From a virus, in IMG/VR virus record IMGVR_UViG_3300046010_013864, positions 1 through 26,928 of that record: 26,928 bases of DNA; one strand, given 5' to 3'. Below are positions 11,099 to 16,423 of the stretch, piece by piece. The notes under the pieces were generated by a model. That model did not search any database and had not been told where the DNA came from. It worked only from the letters and a program-made list of their open reading frames with translations. Positions within the stretch are counted from its first letter, which is position 1. Each line of letters begins with the position of its first letter. A program made the position numbers and the translations under genes.

Positions 11099-11332
11099 AT
11101 GAAAAATTTAAAATTAAATTTAGAATTAGAATTAGGGTTAGAAGTTAATTTATTATTAAATGAAGATAGTGGAGAGGAAAATGATTTTTATTTAAATGTA
11201 AATGAAGAAATAGATATATTTGAGGGGGCATATCAAAAATGGGATATTTATATAGAAGAGGGAGATATAGAGAAAAGTTTTATGAGTGATGAGGAATTAA
11301 TTATATTTTTAAAAGATTATATTAAGGAATAA
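11099..11332 (+). CDS. Very acidic unknown protein, 77 aa
   Basis: Starts with an alternating Leu/charged stretch (MKNLKLNLELELGLEVNLLL), then acidic loops and a helical end. It looks like a beta-hairpin followed by a helix. No known motif. The start is preceded by AAATTATG and lies at the standard distance from the copied promoter. The last codons AAGGAATAA carry the next AGGA box. Confidence 0.8.
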   Translation: MKNLKLNLELELGLEVNLLLNEDSGEENDFYLNVNEEIDIFEGAYQKWDIYIEEGDIEKSFMSDEELIIFLKDYIKE

Positions 11333-11360
11333 AATTATTAAATAATATTTTGTATATTTA
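11325..11360 (+). promoter_or_regulatory. Cassette promoter, copy 28 (T variant)
   Basis: AGGA at 11325-11328 in the upstream coding end; TGTATATTTA at 11351-11360; ATG 11384 at 33 bases. Confidence 0.72.
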
Positions 11361-11383
11361 AGTATAATAAAAAATAATAAGTT

Positions 11384-11605
11384 ATGACAAAGGAAGAATT
11401 AAATTTAAAAATTAAAAATTTAGAAGATTTTGGTTTTACAGGAGAAGGAATTGAATTTAAAGAATTATTAATAACTTGTTTTACCCAGGAAGATGAAGAT
11501 GAAACTCCTCATTATATTGTTTATGGGGAGGAAGATGAGAGTGAGGATGGAATTTTTAATTCTTTAGATATAGAGGAAGTAGTAGAGTTTGTTTTTAATT
11601 ATTAA
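11384..11605 (+). CDS. Very acidic unknown protein, 73 aa
   Basis: About 22 of 73 residues are Asp/Glu against 4 Lys. Acidic clusters occur at QEDEDE (near residue 35-40) and GEEDESED (near 48-55). The middle has an HYIVYG strand. Such proteins can act as DNA mimics or inhibitors of host enzymes, but nothing here identifies a target. ATAAGTTATG and a cassette at 33 bases set the start. A strong terminator follows. Confidence 0.8.
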   Translation: MTKEELNLKIKNLEDFGFTGEGIEFKELLITCFTQEDEDETPHYIVYGEEDESEDGIFNSLDIEEVVEFVFNY

Positions 11606-11615
11606 ATAATAATAT

Positions 11616-11642
11616 AATGGGGGTATAAAAACCCCCATTTTT
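11616..11642 (+). terminator. Intrinsic terminator next to a promoter core
   Basis: AATGGGGGT (11616-11624) pairs with ACCCCCATT (11631-11639), loop ATAAAA, followed by a T-rich tail. The GG box of the next cassette is in its 5' arm. Confidence 0.82.
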
Positions 11643-11656
11643 ATTTTGTATATTTC
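11621..11656 (+). promoter_or_regulatory. Cassette promoter, copy 29 (T variant)
   Basis: GGGT at 11621-11624; TGTATATTTC at 11647-11656 followed by AG; ATG 11692 at 45 bases. Confidence 0.68.
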
Positions 11657-11691
11657 AGTATAAGAAAGATAAATAATTAAAATTAAGAATT

Positions 11692-11856
11692 ATGAAAATG
11701 ATGTTAAGTGAATTTGTGAGAAAAGTAGAAAATAATTATGATTCAATTAAAGTAATAGGGTTAATAGTAAATTTAAAATGTGTATTGAAAGAGAGAGGTG
11801 ATGTTGAAATTGACTTGGATCTTATGTGTAAACATTTTGGAGTTGAAATTAATTAA
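11692..11856 (+). CDS. Unknown small protein, 54 aa
   Basis: The frame begins MKMMLSEFVRKVENNYDSIK and ends at TAA 11854-11856. It looks like two helices joined by a short loop, with two cysteines in the second half and a final HFGVEIN strand. Not recognised. A cassette lies 45 bases upstream. An in-frame Met at residue 3 or 4 is an alternative start. The stop codon's last A is the A of the next AGGA box. Confidence 0.73.
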   Translation: MKMMLSEFVRKVENNYDSIKVIGLIVNLKCVLKERGDVEIDLDLMCKHFGVEIN

Positions 11857-11891
11857 GGAATAAAATAATTAAAAATAAATTCGTATATTCA
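11856..11891 (+). promoter_or_regulatory. Cassette promoter, copy 30
   Basis: AGGA at 11856-11859; CGTATATTCA at 11882-11891; ATG 11916 at 34 bases and a second leader-start at 11955. Confidence 0.75.
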
Positions 11892-11897
11892 GTCATA

Positions 11898-11980
11898 ATT
11901 AAAAAATTAAATGTTATGAAAAGTTTAAAAGATTTTATTAAAAAATTAAAGGTTATGGAAAGTTTAAAAGATTTTATTAA
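11898..11980 (+). repeat. 39-base tandem duplication of a leader and start codon
   Basis: The leader, ATG and first codons are present twice in tandem, 39 bases apart, with two or three differences (ATGTTATGAAAAG against AGGTTATGGAAAG). The period is 13 codons, so the frame is kept. Confidence 0.88.
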
Positions 11981-12161
11981 TGAAAATTTTAATGAATTTA
12001 ATAATTTAGATAGTAGTGAAATTATTGAATGTACCTTAGATGAATTTAATAATGAAGTAATTGATTATTTAAAATTGAATTATAGATTTGATTATAAAGG
12101 TATATGTATTTATTATGTTAAAGAGAAAGATGAGATATGGATTGAAAATTTTAATAATTAA
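11916..12161 (+). CDS. Unknown acidic protein with duplicated start, 81 aa (or 68 aa from ATG 11955)
   Basis: The frame reads MKSLKDFIKKLKVMESLKDF: the first 13 residues are a duplicate of the next ones. The second ATG (11955) is preceded by the consensus leader TTAAAGGTTATG, better than the first (AAATGTTATG), so translation may start at either or both. The body is acidic and helical with Tyr-rich strands near the end (YKGICIYYVKEKDEIWIE). Function unknown. Confidence 0.8.
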   Translation: MKSLKDFIKKLKVMESLKDFINENFNEFNNLDSSEIIECTLDEFNNEVIDYLKLNYRFDYKGICIYYVKEKDEIWIENFNN

Positions 12162-12197
12162 AGGAACATAAATTATAAATAGAAATTCGTATATTCA
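12162..12197 (+). promoter_or_regulatory. Cassette promoter, copy 31
   Basis: AGGA at 12162-12165; CGTATATTCA at 12188-12197; ATG 12221 at 33 bases. Confidence 0.75.
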
Positions 12198-12220
12198 AGT
12201 ATAATAAAAAAAGATAAGTT

Positions 12221-12430
12221 ATGTTAGTATTTAAAGAAAATGTTAAAGGTTTTATTTATGATTCCATTAATGGACAATGTTATAATTTAAATTCAGATTT
12301 TGATAATGAAGATGATGATTTTATTATTATAGATGATGTTGAATTATTAAATGAATTATTTATAGTAACTGATAAAGAACAGTTAATGAATGATGAAGAA
12401 GATTTAAATTTATTTGTTGAATTTAAATAG
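12221..12430 (+). CDS. Acidic unknown protein, 69 aa
   Basis: Beta-like start (MLVFKENVKGFIYDSINGQC) followed by an acidic stretch with DNEDDDFIIIDD (about residues 27-38) and a helical acidic end. The general plan resembles the paralogous proteins at 10214 and 10779 (strand, acidic linker, helix), but identity is too low to call by eye. ATAAGTTATG and a cassette at 33 bases set the start. Confidence 0.8.
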   Translation: MLVFKENVKGFIYDSINGQCYNLNSDFDNEDDDFIIIDDVELLNELFIVTDKEQLMNDEEDLNLFVEFK

Positions 12431-12434
12431 TTAA

Positions 12435-12470
12435 AGGTATAAAATAGTTAAATAATATTTCGTATATTTA
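12435..12470 (+). promoter_or_regulatory. Cassette promoter, copy 32
   Basis: AGGT at 12435-12438; CGTATATTTA at 12461-12470; ATG 12493 at 32 bases. Confidence 0.75.
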
Positions 12471-12492
12471 ATTCAAATAAAAAATAAAGGTT

Positions 12493-12681
12493 ATGAAAAA
12501 TGTAAGTAATGAGAGTTTAGTAAAAGGATTGAAATTAAATAAAGTTAGTAATAAAAATATTGAATTATTTTTACAATTAAAAGAGGTGGGGAAAAAATTA
12601 GGTTTTGAAATTGATAACACTGATGGAATGGATGGGGAATTTTTTGTTACATTTTCTATAAAAGAAGAATTTAATAGTTAA
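12493..12681 (+). CDS. Unknown small protein, 62 aa
   Basis: A Lys/Asn-rich helical N-terminal half followed by a Gly/Asp turn (NTDGMDGEF, about residues 42-50) and a strand. Less acidic than its neighbours. Not recognised. AAAGGTTATG and a cassette at 32 bases define the start. Confidence 0.78.
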   Translation: MKNVSNESLVKGLKLNKVSNKNIELFLQLKEVGKKLGFEIDNTDGMDGEFFVTFSIKEEFNS

Positions 12682-12685
12682 TAAT

Positions 12686-12721
12686 AGGACATAAATAATC
12701 AAAATAAATTTCGTACATTTC
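12686..12721 (+). promoter_or_regulatory. Cassette promoter, copy 33 (CGTACATT variant)
   Basis: AGGA at 12686-12689; CGTACATTTC at 12712-12721, with one change in the core; ATG 12744 at 32 bases. Confidence 0.68.
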
Positions 12722-12743
12722 AGTATAATTAAAAATAAAGGTT

Positions 12744-12824
12744 ATGACATATTTAGGGATTGTAGGATTTGGAATAGTTATTATATTTAAGTGTATGATA
12801 TTTCGTACTTTTATAAATAAGTAA
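12744..12824 (+). CDS. Single-span membrane microprotein, 26 aa
   Basis: The frame reads MTYLGIVGFGIVIIFKCMIF and six further residues to TAA 12822-12824. One hydrophobic segment (residues 3-15) is followed by a basic, Cys-containing tail, the usual layout of tiny phage membrane peptides. It would be ignored by length, but it has the full cassette: GG box, core, and AAAGGTTATG at the standard distance. It is the last gene before the second non-coding gap. No function can be assigned. Confidence 0.6.
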   Translation: MTYLGIVGFGIVIIFKCMIFRTFINK

Positions 12825-12852
12825 TTGGCGGTACGTACGCATATATATGGTA

Positions 12853-12991
12853 TATAGGGTATAGGCGGTAGAGGGTACCACGTGCGTTGGTATCAATATA
12901 TGGCGGGGGTGGTGTGGGAAGCGAAGTAGACGCACCCATACATCTCTAAAACCCTTTACCCATCGATTGATATATCTTTATATACCCTATA
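12853..12991. repeat. 11-base inverted repeat pair
   Basis: TATAGGGTATA at 12853-12863 and its exact complement TATACCCTATA at 12981-12991, 117 bases apart. A GGGGGTGGTGTGGG stretch (near 12904) has an imperfect C-rich counterpart near 13,033-13,049. Confidence 0.75.
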
Positions 12992-13127
12992 ACTATCCCA
13001 CAACTATCAATATTTTATATCACCCATGGTTATCCCCCACAACCACACCCCAAATTTACAAAATGTCAAAAAACTAAAAAAACCAAAAATCCAAAATCTC
13101 TCTTTTAAAAAATCCTTTACCCATCGA
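12953..13127 (+). repeat. 14-base direct repeat pair CCTTTACCCATCGA
   Basis: Exact copies at 12953-12966 and 13114-13127, each preceded by AAA followed by C or T and followed by A/T-rich sequence. Iteron-like, but two copies only. Confidence 0.8.
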
Positions 13128-13181
13128 CATTATATATACAAATATATTTTTTGATAACCAAATGATATTATGAAATAAACC

Positions 13182-13190
13182 AATATTTAT
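13182..13190 (+). promoter_or_regulatory. AATATTTAT motif before a late-type gene
   Basis: AATATTTATCAT, 9 bases before ATG 13200. Similar elements precede 19908 and 22524, and a related one precedes 14352. Whether it is a promoter or a translation element is not known. Confidence 0.35.
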
Positions 13191-13199
13191 CATAAAAAA

Positions 13200-13535
13200 A
13201 TGAGTACATATTCCTACCAACAACTAAATTCAACAGGCTCAATTGGTGAAGATATTACGGGTGATACAACATTTGCATTTATTAACCCAAGCGCATCATC
13301 ATATCTAGTTTTAGAAACCATAACCACATCATCATTCTATTCAGAATCTCATCCTAAAAATTTCTTAGGAACTTTTACCTTCTCATCTGTTTCCGATATA
13401 GTAAATTCTCCATATATTGTAGGAGTAGTAGTCCCACCAGGTTCTTCCTCATTTGATTTCACCCCAGACTCACCTATTTCTGGTTCTTCTTATAGAATCC
13501 GAGGAACAGGAATGTTTTCTTTGAATATCTCATAA
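13200..13535 (+). CDS. Probable small virion protein, 111 aa
   Basis: Ser/Thr/Gly-rich and beta-like throughout, starting MSTYSYQQLNSTGSIGEDIT and ending with a RIRGTGMFSL strand. A VVVPPGSSSFDFTP segment (about residues 78-91) looks like a loop in a jelly-roll or Ig-like sandwich. This composition is typical of phage head or tail decoration proteins, and codon use matches the structural module rather than the C-poor array. I believe I have seen related sequences among phage structural genes, but I cannot name a position in the virion. Confidence 0.7.
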   Translation: MSTYSYQQLNSTGSIGEDITGDTTFAFINPSASSYLVLETITTSSFYSESHPKNFLGTFTFSSVSDIVNSPYIVGVVVPPGSSSFDFTPDSPISGSSYRIRGTGMFSLNIS

Positions 13536-13562
13536 AAAAGCTTGTCTTCCTAAATAATTTTT

Positions 13563-13572
13563 CATATATTCA
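13563..13572 (+). promoter_or_regulatory. Degenerate cassette core, copy 34
   Basis: CATATATTCA at 13563-13572, with A for G and no GG box 26 bases upstream; ATG 13596 is 33 bases away, preceded by AAAGGTCATG. It is the last recognisable copy. Confidence 0.55.
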
Positions 13573-13595
13573 GGTATAATAAAAAAATAAAGGTC

Positions 13596-13868
13596 ATGAG
13601 AAAAGAAATTAAAGCATTATTGAAAGATGAACTCAAGGCAGTTCAAAAATCAAAAACATCTATCCTAGTAGGAATTGTAATGGTAATCCTTGATATTGTT
13701 CTTGTATTAGCTAGTTTACTATCAATTCACTCCCTAATTTTTCTAATCCCAATTTTATTCATAATTCGAAAAGCATACTTTGATTACCAACTAAATCAAG
13801 CCATGCTTACTTTTACCCGAATGTTAATTGATGATGAATTTGAATTAGAACAAACAAAAAATGATTAA
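13596..13868 (+). CDS. Two-span membrane protein, 90 aa
   Basis: A basic, Lys-rich N terminus (residues 1-20) is followed by two adjacent hydrophobic segments (about 22-42 and 45-58), then a charged C-terminal helix. The arrangement resembles small phage inner-membrane proteins of unknown role; holin is possible but the lysis partner is not in view. It overlaps the next start by 8 bases, so the two are probably co-translated. Confidence 0.75.
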   Translation: MRKEIKALLKDELKAVQKSKTSILVGIVMVILDIVLVLASLLSIHSLIFLIPILFIIRKAYFDYQLNQAMLTFTRMLIDDEFELEQTKND

Positions 13869-14328
13869 GCGAATTACACCCCAAGAAGCCTCAAACTATA
13901 TCCCTGTTACAGAAGATTTTACAAACTCGGATGCGGCTTTCTTTACTCTTACTCCATGCCCAATAGATCCAGAATGGGATGATGTAACATATTATACAGC
14001 CAGAAAAAAAGATCTATATCAAAATAGAGAAGGTGAAGGTGATTCTTGGATATATATTCTAACTAATCCTACTATGCCAAACCTTATTAAAATTGGATAT
14101 ACAGATAAGACGCCAGATAAACGAGCATTTCAATTATCTCGCTCAACGGGTGTACCTTTAAAATTTAGCGTTGCTTATGCGTTTAAATGCTTTAATGCTC
14201 ACGCATTAGAAATTGAACTACATAGATATCTTAAGGATTATAGAATTAATAATGATAGGGAGTTCTTCCAAATGAAAATAGATGAGGCTAAAGAGGCTAT
14301 TTGGCTTTTGGGGGGCAGATATTTATAG
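13861..14328 (+). CDS. T5orf172 / GIY-YIG superfamily protein, 155 aa
   Basis: Residues about 61-150 carry the T5orf172-type signature: WIYILTNP, then LIKIGYT (75-81), an Arg at 88, the pattern HALEIELHRYL (114-124) with the conserved Glu, and REFFQ (133-137). This family belongs to the GIY-YIG nuclease fold and is common in phages, where it may cut or bind DNA. Residues 1-60 are an extension without a recognised motif. The stop is followed by an inverted repeat containing TATAAATA. Function as an active nuclease is plausible but not shown. Confidence 0.75.
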   Translation: MIKRITPQEASNYIPVTEDFTNSDAAFFTLTPCPIDPEWDDVTYYTARKKDLYQNREGEGDSWIYILTNPTMPNLIKIGYTDKTPDKRAFQLSRSTGVPLKFSVAYAFKCFNAHALEIELHRYLKDYRINNDREFFQMKIDEAKEAIWLLGGRYL

Positions 14329-14338
14329 ATATAAATAT
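14319..14338 (+). promoter_or_regulatory. Inverted repeat containing a T4-late-like TATAAATA
   Basis: ATATTTAT (14319-14326) and ATAAATAT (14331-14338) are exact inverted repeats. TATAAATA (14330-14337), the consensus of T4 late promoters, ends 15 bases before ATG 14352. Confidence 0.4.
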
Positions 14339-14351
14339 TATATGATGTATT

Positions 14352-14564
14352 ATGGGAGAAAATGAAAATTTAAAAAAACAAATCAAGGAACTTGAAAGAG
14401 AACTATATGATTCTATTCTATTTAAGGATGAATTATGGTTATATCATCCAAATAATCCAAACTATATTAATGTTATATCTGTGTTTAAAAAATTAGAGAA
14501 TGAAATTACATTAATTGAACGTAAAATCAATGATTTAACGTTTAGATTAAACGCTTTAAATTAA
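14352..14564 (+). CDS. Coiled-coil protein, 70 aa
   Basis: Residues 1-25 (MGENENLKKQIKELERELYD) and 45-68 (KLENEITLIERKINDLTFRL) have heptad patterns of Leu/Ile, separated by a Pro/Asn-rich linker (YHPNNPNY). It should form an antiparallel coiled coil or a dimer. No specific function recognised. It lies between a T5orf172-type gene and a helical protein in a closely spaced unit. Confidence 0.75.
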   Translation: MGENENLKKQIKELERELYDSILFKDELWLYHPNNPNYINVISVFKKLENEITLIERKINDLTFRLNALN

Positions 14565-14575
14565 AAGTCGATGAT

Positions 14576-14983
14576 ATGGATTTAAATAAATTTTTCCGTG
14601 TTTTAAACGATGAGATTCAAATAAATGATGATCTTGAAAAATTTAAATCTTCCCCGTATTATAAATTAGGAATGTTTAATAAATTAATCCTGAATGGGTT
14701 AGGATTTAAAAAGCAGGTTATCTCATTTTTTGAACATAATGTTGAGGATGTTGATAAAGTTGAGATGGCTGGAGAATTTATGATTTATAATAGGGCTTGG
14801 TTTTGGATAAGTCAATTTAAATGGGATGAAGAGTGGGTTGAGGATTTAGGGAAAATTGGAGATGAGTATTTTTTAACTTCGGTTAAGTTATCAATTCATT
14901 ATTTTGAGGAAAATGAAGATTTTGAAAAATGTGCGTTTTTAAAAAAAATACAAGACTTTATTGAAAATAGCTTGGCTAAATAA
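14576..14983 (+). CDS. Helical protein with UVR-like C terminus, 135 aa
   Basis: Not assigned to a family. The C-terminal part, SIHYFEENEDFEKCAFLKKIQDFI (about residues 106-129, landmark only), has the spacing E(D/E)(F/Y)EKCA-x-L-x-x-I, as seen in UVR-type helical hairpins that mediate protein contacts in UvrB/UvrC-like and McsA-like proteins. The centre has several Trp/Tyr residues. A small adaptor role is possible. It follows the coiled-coil gene by 11 bases. Confidence 0.75.
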   Translation: MDLNKFFRVLNDEIQINDDLEKFKSSPYYKLGMFNKLILNGLGFKKQVISFFEHNVEDVDKVEMAGEFMIYNRAWFWISQFKWDEEWVEDLGKIGDEYFLTSVKLSIHYFEENEDFEKCAFLKKIQDFIENSLAK

Positions 14984-15050
14984 AATATAAATTGTATACT
15001 TTGGGTGAGGAAAAAAAGATAACTATATAGATTAGAATATAGTAATATTG

Positions 15051-15125
15051 GATAATGTTAGATAATGTTAGATAATGTTAGATAATGTTAGATAATGTTA
15101 GATAATGTTAGATAATGTTAGATAA
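15051..15125 (+). repeat. 10-base tandem repeat, seven copies of GATAATGTTA
   Basis: Seven exact units from 15051 to 15120 plus a partial GATAA. It lies in the 174-base gap between 14983 and 15158, which holds no gene. Units are perfect, so the array is young or maintained. Confidence 0.95.
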
Positions 15126-15135
15126 ATGATGGGTA

Positions 15136-15143
15136 TATAAATA
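15136..15143 (+). promoter_or_regulatory. T4-late-like TATAAATA
   Basis: TATAAATA at 15136-15143 ends 15 bases before ATG 15158, the same spacing as at 14330-14337. It is the first gene upstream of the HD/sigma/baseplate module. Confidence 0.4.
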
Positions 15144-15157
15144 TAATAACATAAATT

Positions 15158-15325
15158 ATGAGGAATAAGGAATTAGCATTACGTAGAATACAAAGTATTC
15201 AATCAAAAGTAAAAACATTAAACTTGATTATCAATCGAGGTACTAATGAAGAAAGAGTTAATAGTTTAAAAGAATTAACAGAGTTATTAAATGATCTTCA
15301 ATCTATTGTTGAAAGAGAAAATTAA
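15158..15325 (+). CDS. Small helical protein, 55 aa
   Basis: The frame begins MRNKELALRRIQSIQSKVKT and ends at TAA 15323-15325. Two amphipathic helices (about residues 3-25 and 30-53) separated by NRGTNEE suggest a helical hairpin. A basic first helix is followed by an acidic second helix. Not recognised. It is preceded by AAATTATG and lies 16 bases before the HD-domain gene, probably in the same transcript. Confidence 0.72.
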   Translation: MRNKELALRRIQSIQSKVKTLNLIINRGTNEERVNSLKELTELLNDLQSIVEREN

Positions 15326-15341
15326 AAAATAAAAATAAGTT

Positions 15342-16130
15342 ATGAATTTAACCGCAGAACAAATCCAATCCAATTGGGATGAATTAATGGAATATATTAA
15401 TGAATATATTTCTGAACCACGTAAAGAAAAATTATTAGCCTTTTATGAAAAATATGCTGAGCGTTTAATGTTGATGCCTGCTGCTCATAAAAAAGAATAT
15501 CATAATGCTTTCCCTGGAGGATATGTAGAACATGTTTTACGTGTTATTAGATGTGCTCTTAAACAAGCTGAATTATGGAATGATGAAGGGGCTGATATGT
15601 CTACTTTTACTGTTGAAGAATTAGTATTTTCAGCTTTAAATCATGATTTGGGGAAAATGGGAAGTGAAGAGGAAGAATCTTATATCCCTCAAACTGATAA
15701 TTGGAGAAAGGAAAAATTAGGTGAGGATTATATGTTTAATACTAAAGTACCTTTTGCATCTGTTCCTGATAGAGGATTATTTCTTTTACAATCCCATAAC
15801 ATCCAGTATACTTTTAATGAGATGATTGCTATACAAACTCATGATGGTTTATATGATGAGGCAAATAAAAAATATCTTTTTTCATTTATGCCAGAACAAA
15901 AACCAAGAACATCTCTTCCTTTTATCTTACATCAGGCGGATTTAATGGCTGCTCGTATTGAATTTGAGCGTGAATGGTTACCTAGATTAAAAGAAGATAA
16001 AAAAGGGTTGGATGGTAAAAAAGGAAATTTTATATTATCCTCAACTAAAGAAAAATCTCCTAAAATGAAAGATAAAGCTTTAGGTTCTATTAAAAGTGAA
16101 GGTTTAAAAAATTTATTAAATAACATATGA
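15342..16130 (+). CDS. HD-domain phosphohydrolase-like protein, 262 aa
   Basis: The metal-binding pattern of the HD superfamily is present: His64 in GGYVEHVLR, the HD pair at residues 101-102 (NHDLGKMG), and later His167-Asp168 (THDGLY) and His197/Asp200 (LHQADLMAAR). HD proteins hydrolyse phosphate esters, typically nucleotides or cyclic nucleotides, in the cytoplasm; the substrate here cannot be told. The C-terminal 50 residues are Lys-rich and probably flexible. A similar HD gene beside late genes occurs in other T4-like phages, from memory. Its stop overlaps the next start as ATGA. Codon use is like the structural genes. Confidence 0.85.
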   Translation: MNLTAEQIQSNWDELMEYINEYISEPRKEKLLAFYEKYAERLMLMPAAHKKEYHNAFPGGYVEHVLRVIRCALKQAELWNDEGADMSTFTVEELVFSALNHDLGKMGSEEEESYIPQTDNWRKEKLGEDYMFNTKVPFASVPDRGLFLLQSHNIQYTFNEMIAIQTHDGLYDEANKKYLFSFMPEQKPRTSLPFILHQADLMAARIEFEREWLPRLKEDKKGLDGKKGNFILSSTKEKSPKMKDKALGSIKSEGLKNLLNNI

Positions 16131-16423
16131 TTTTATATATTATAATAGGAGTATTATCATTATTAAGTATAATTTTAGGATTTACTACCTTTAATCTCTT
16201 AAGAAAACAAGAAAAAGCAGAAGATATTCTTCTAGAATATATAAAATATTTAGATTCTTTATCCCGAACAATTGAGATTTCAGATAAAAAAATAAAAGAA
16301 ATAGATTATAAACAATCATTTGAATCAGATGATGAGGTTGGTTTCTTTTTTAAAGCCATTAAGCAAATCCAAGAAATCCTAAATGAATTTAAAGTAATTC
16401 GAATTACAAATGATAGTAACTAA
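16127..16423 (+). CDS. Membrane-anchored helical protein, 98 aa
   Basis: One N-terminal transmembrane segment (MILYIIIGVLSLLSIILGFT, about residues 1-20) is followed by a long, charged helix with heptad spacing, ending in a conserved-looking FESDDEVGFFFKAIKQIQEI stretch (about 64-83). The layout suggests a coiled-coil protein anchored in the inner membrane with its C terminus in the cytoplasm. It overlaps the HD gene before it (ATGA) and the sigma-like gene after it by 14 bases. Function unknown. Confidence 0.75.
   Translation: MILYIIIGVLSLLSIILGFTTFNLLRKQEKAEDILLEYIKYLDSLSRTIEISDKKIKEIDYKQSFESDDEVGFFFKAIKQIQEILNEFKVIRITNDSN

Larger units (their letters stand above)
12825..13199 (+). other. 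Non-coding gap at the border of array and late region
   Basis: No credible gene on either strand. On the + strand it is G-rich to about 12,935 and C-rich from about 12,935 to 13,060. TATAGGGTATA (12853-12863) and TATACCCTATA (12981-12991) are exact inverted repeats, and CCTTTACCCATCGA occurs twice (12953-12966, 13114-13127). The composition is unlike any neighbouring gene. It is a candidate origin, packaging or promoter region; the sequence does not say which. Confidence 0.6.

Noticed and set aside
12753-12935. 60-codon minus-strand frame over the microprotein and second gap
   Set aside because: Would be the only minus-strand gene; low-complexity Tyr/Pro/Thr sequence across the G-rich tract, no start context.
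470-13572. CRISPR array
   Set aside because: The regularly recurring motif is a promoter-sized element separated by whole, unrelated genes of differing length, not short spacers between identical repeats.
15932-16126. Minus-strand frame opposite the end of the HD-domain gene
   Set aside because: Shadow frame within a well-supported gene.
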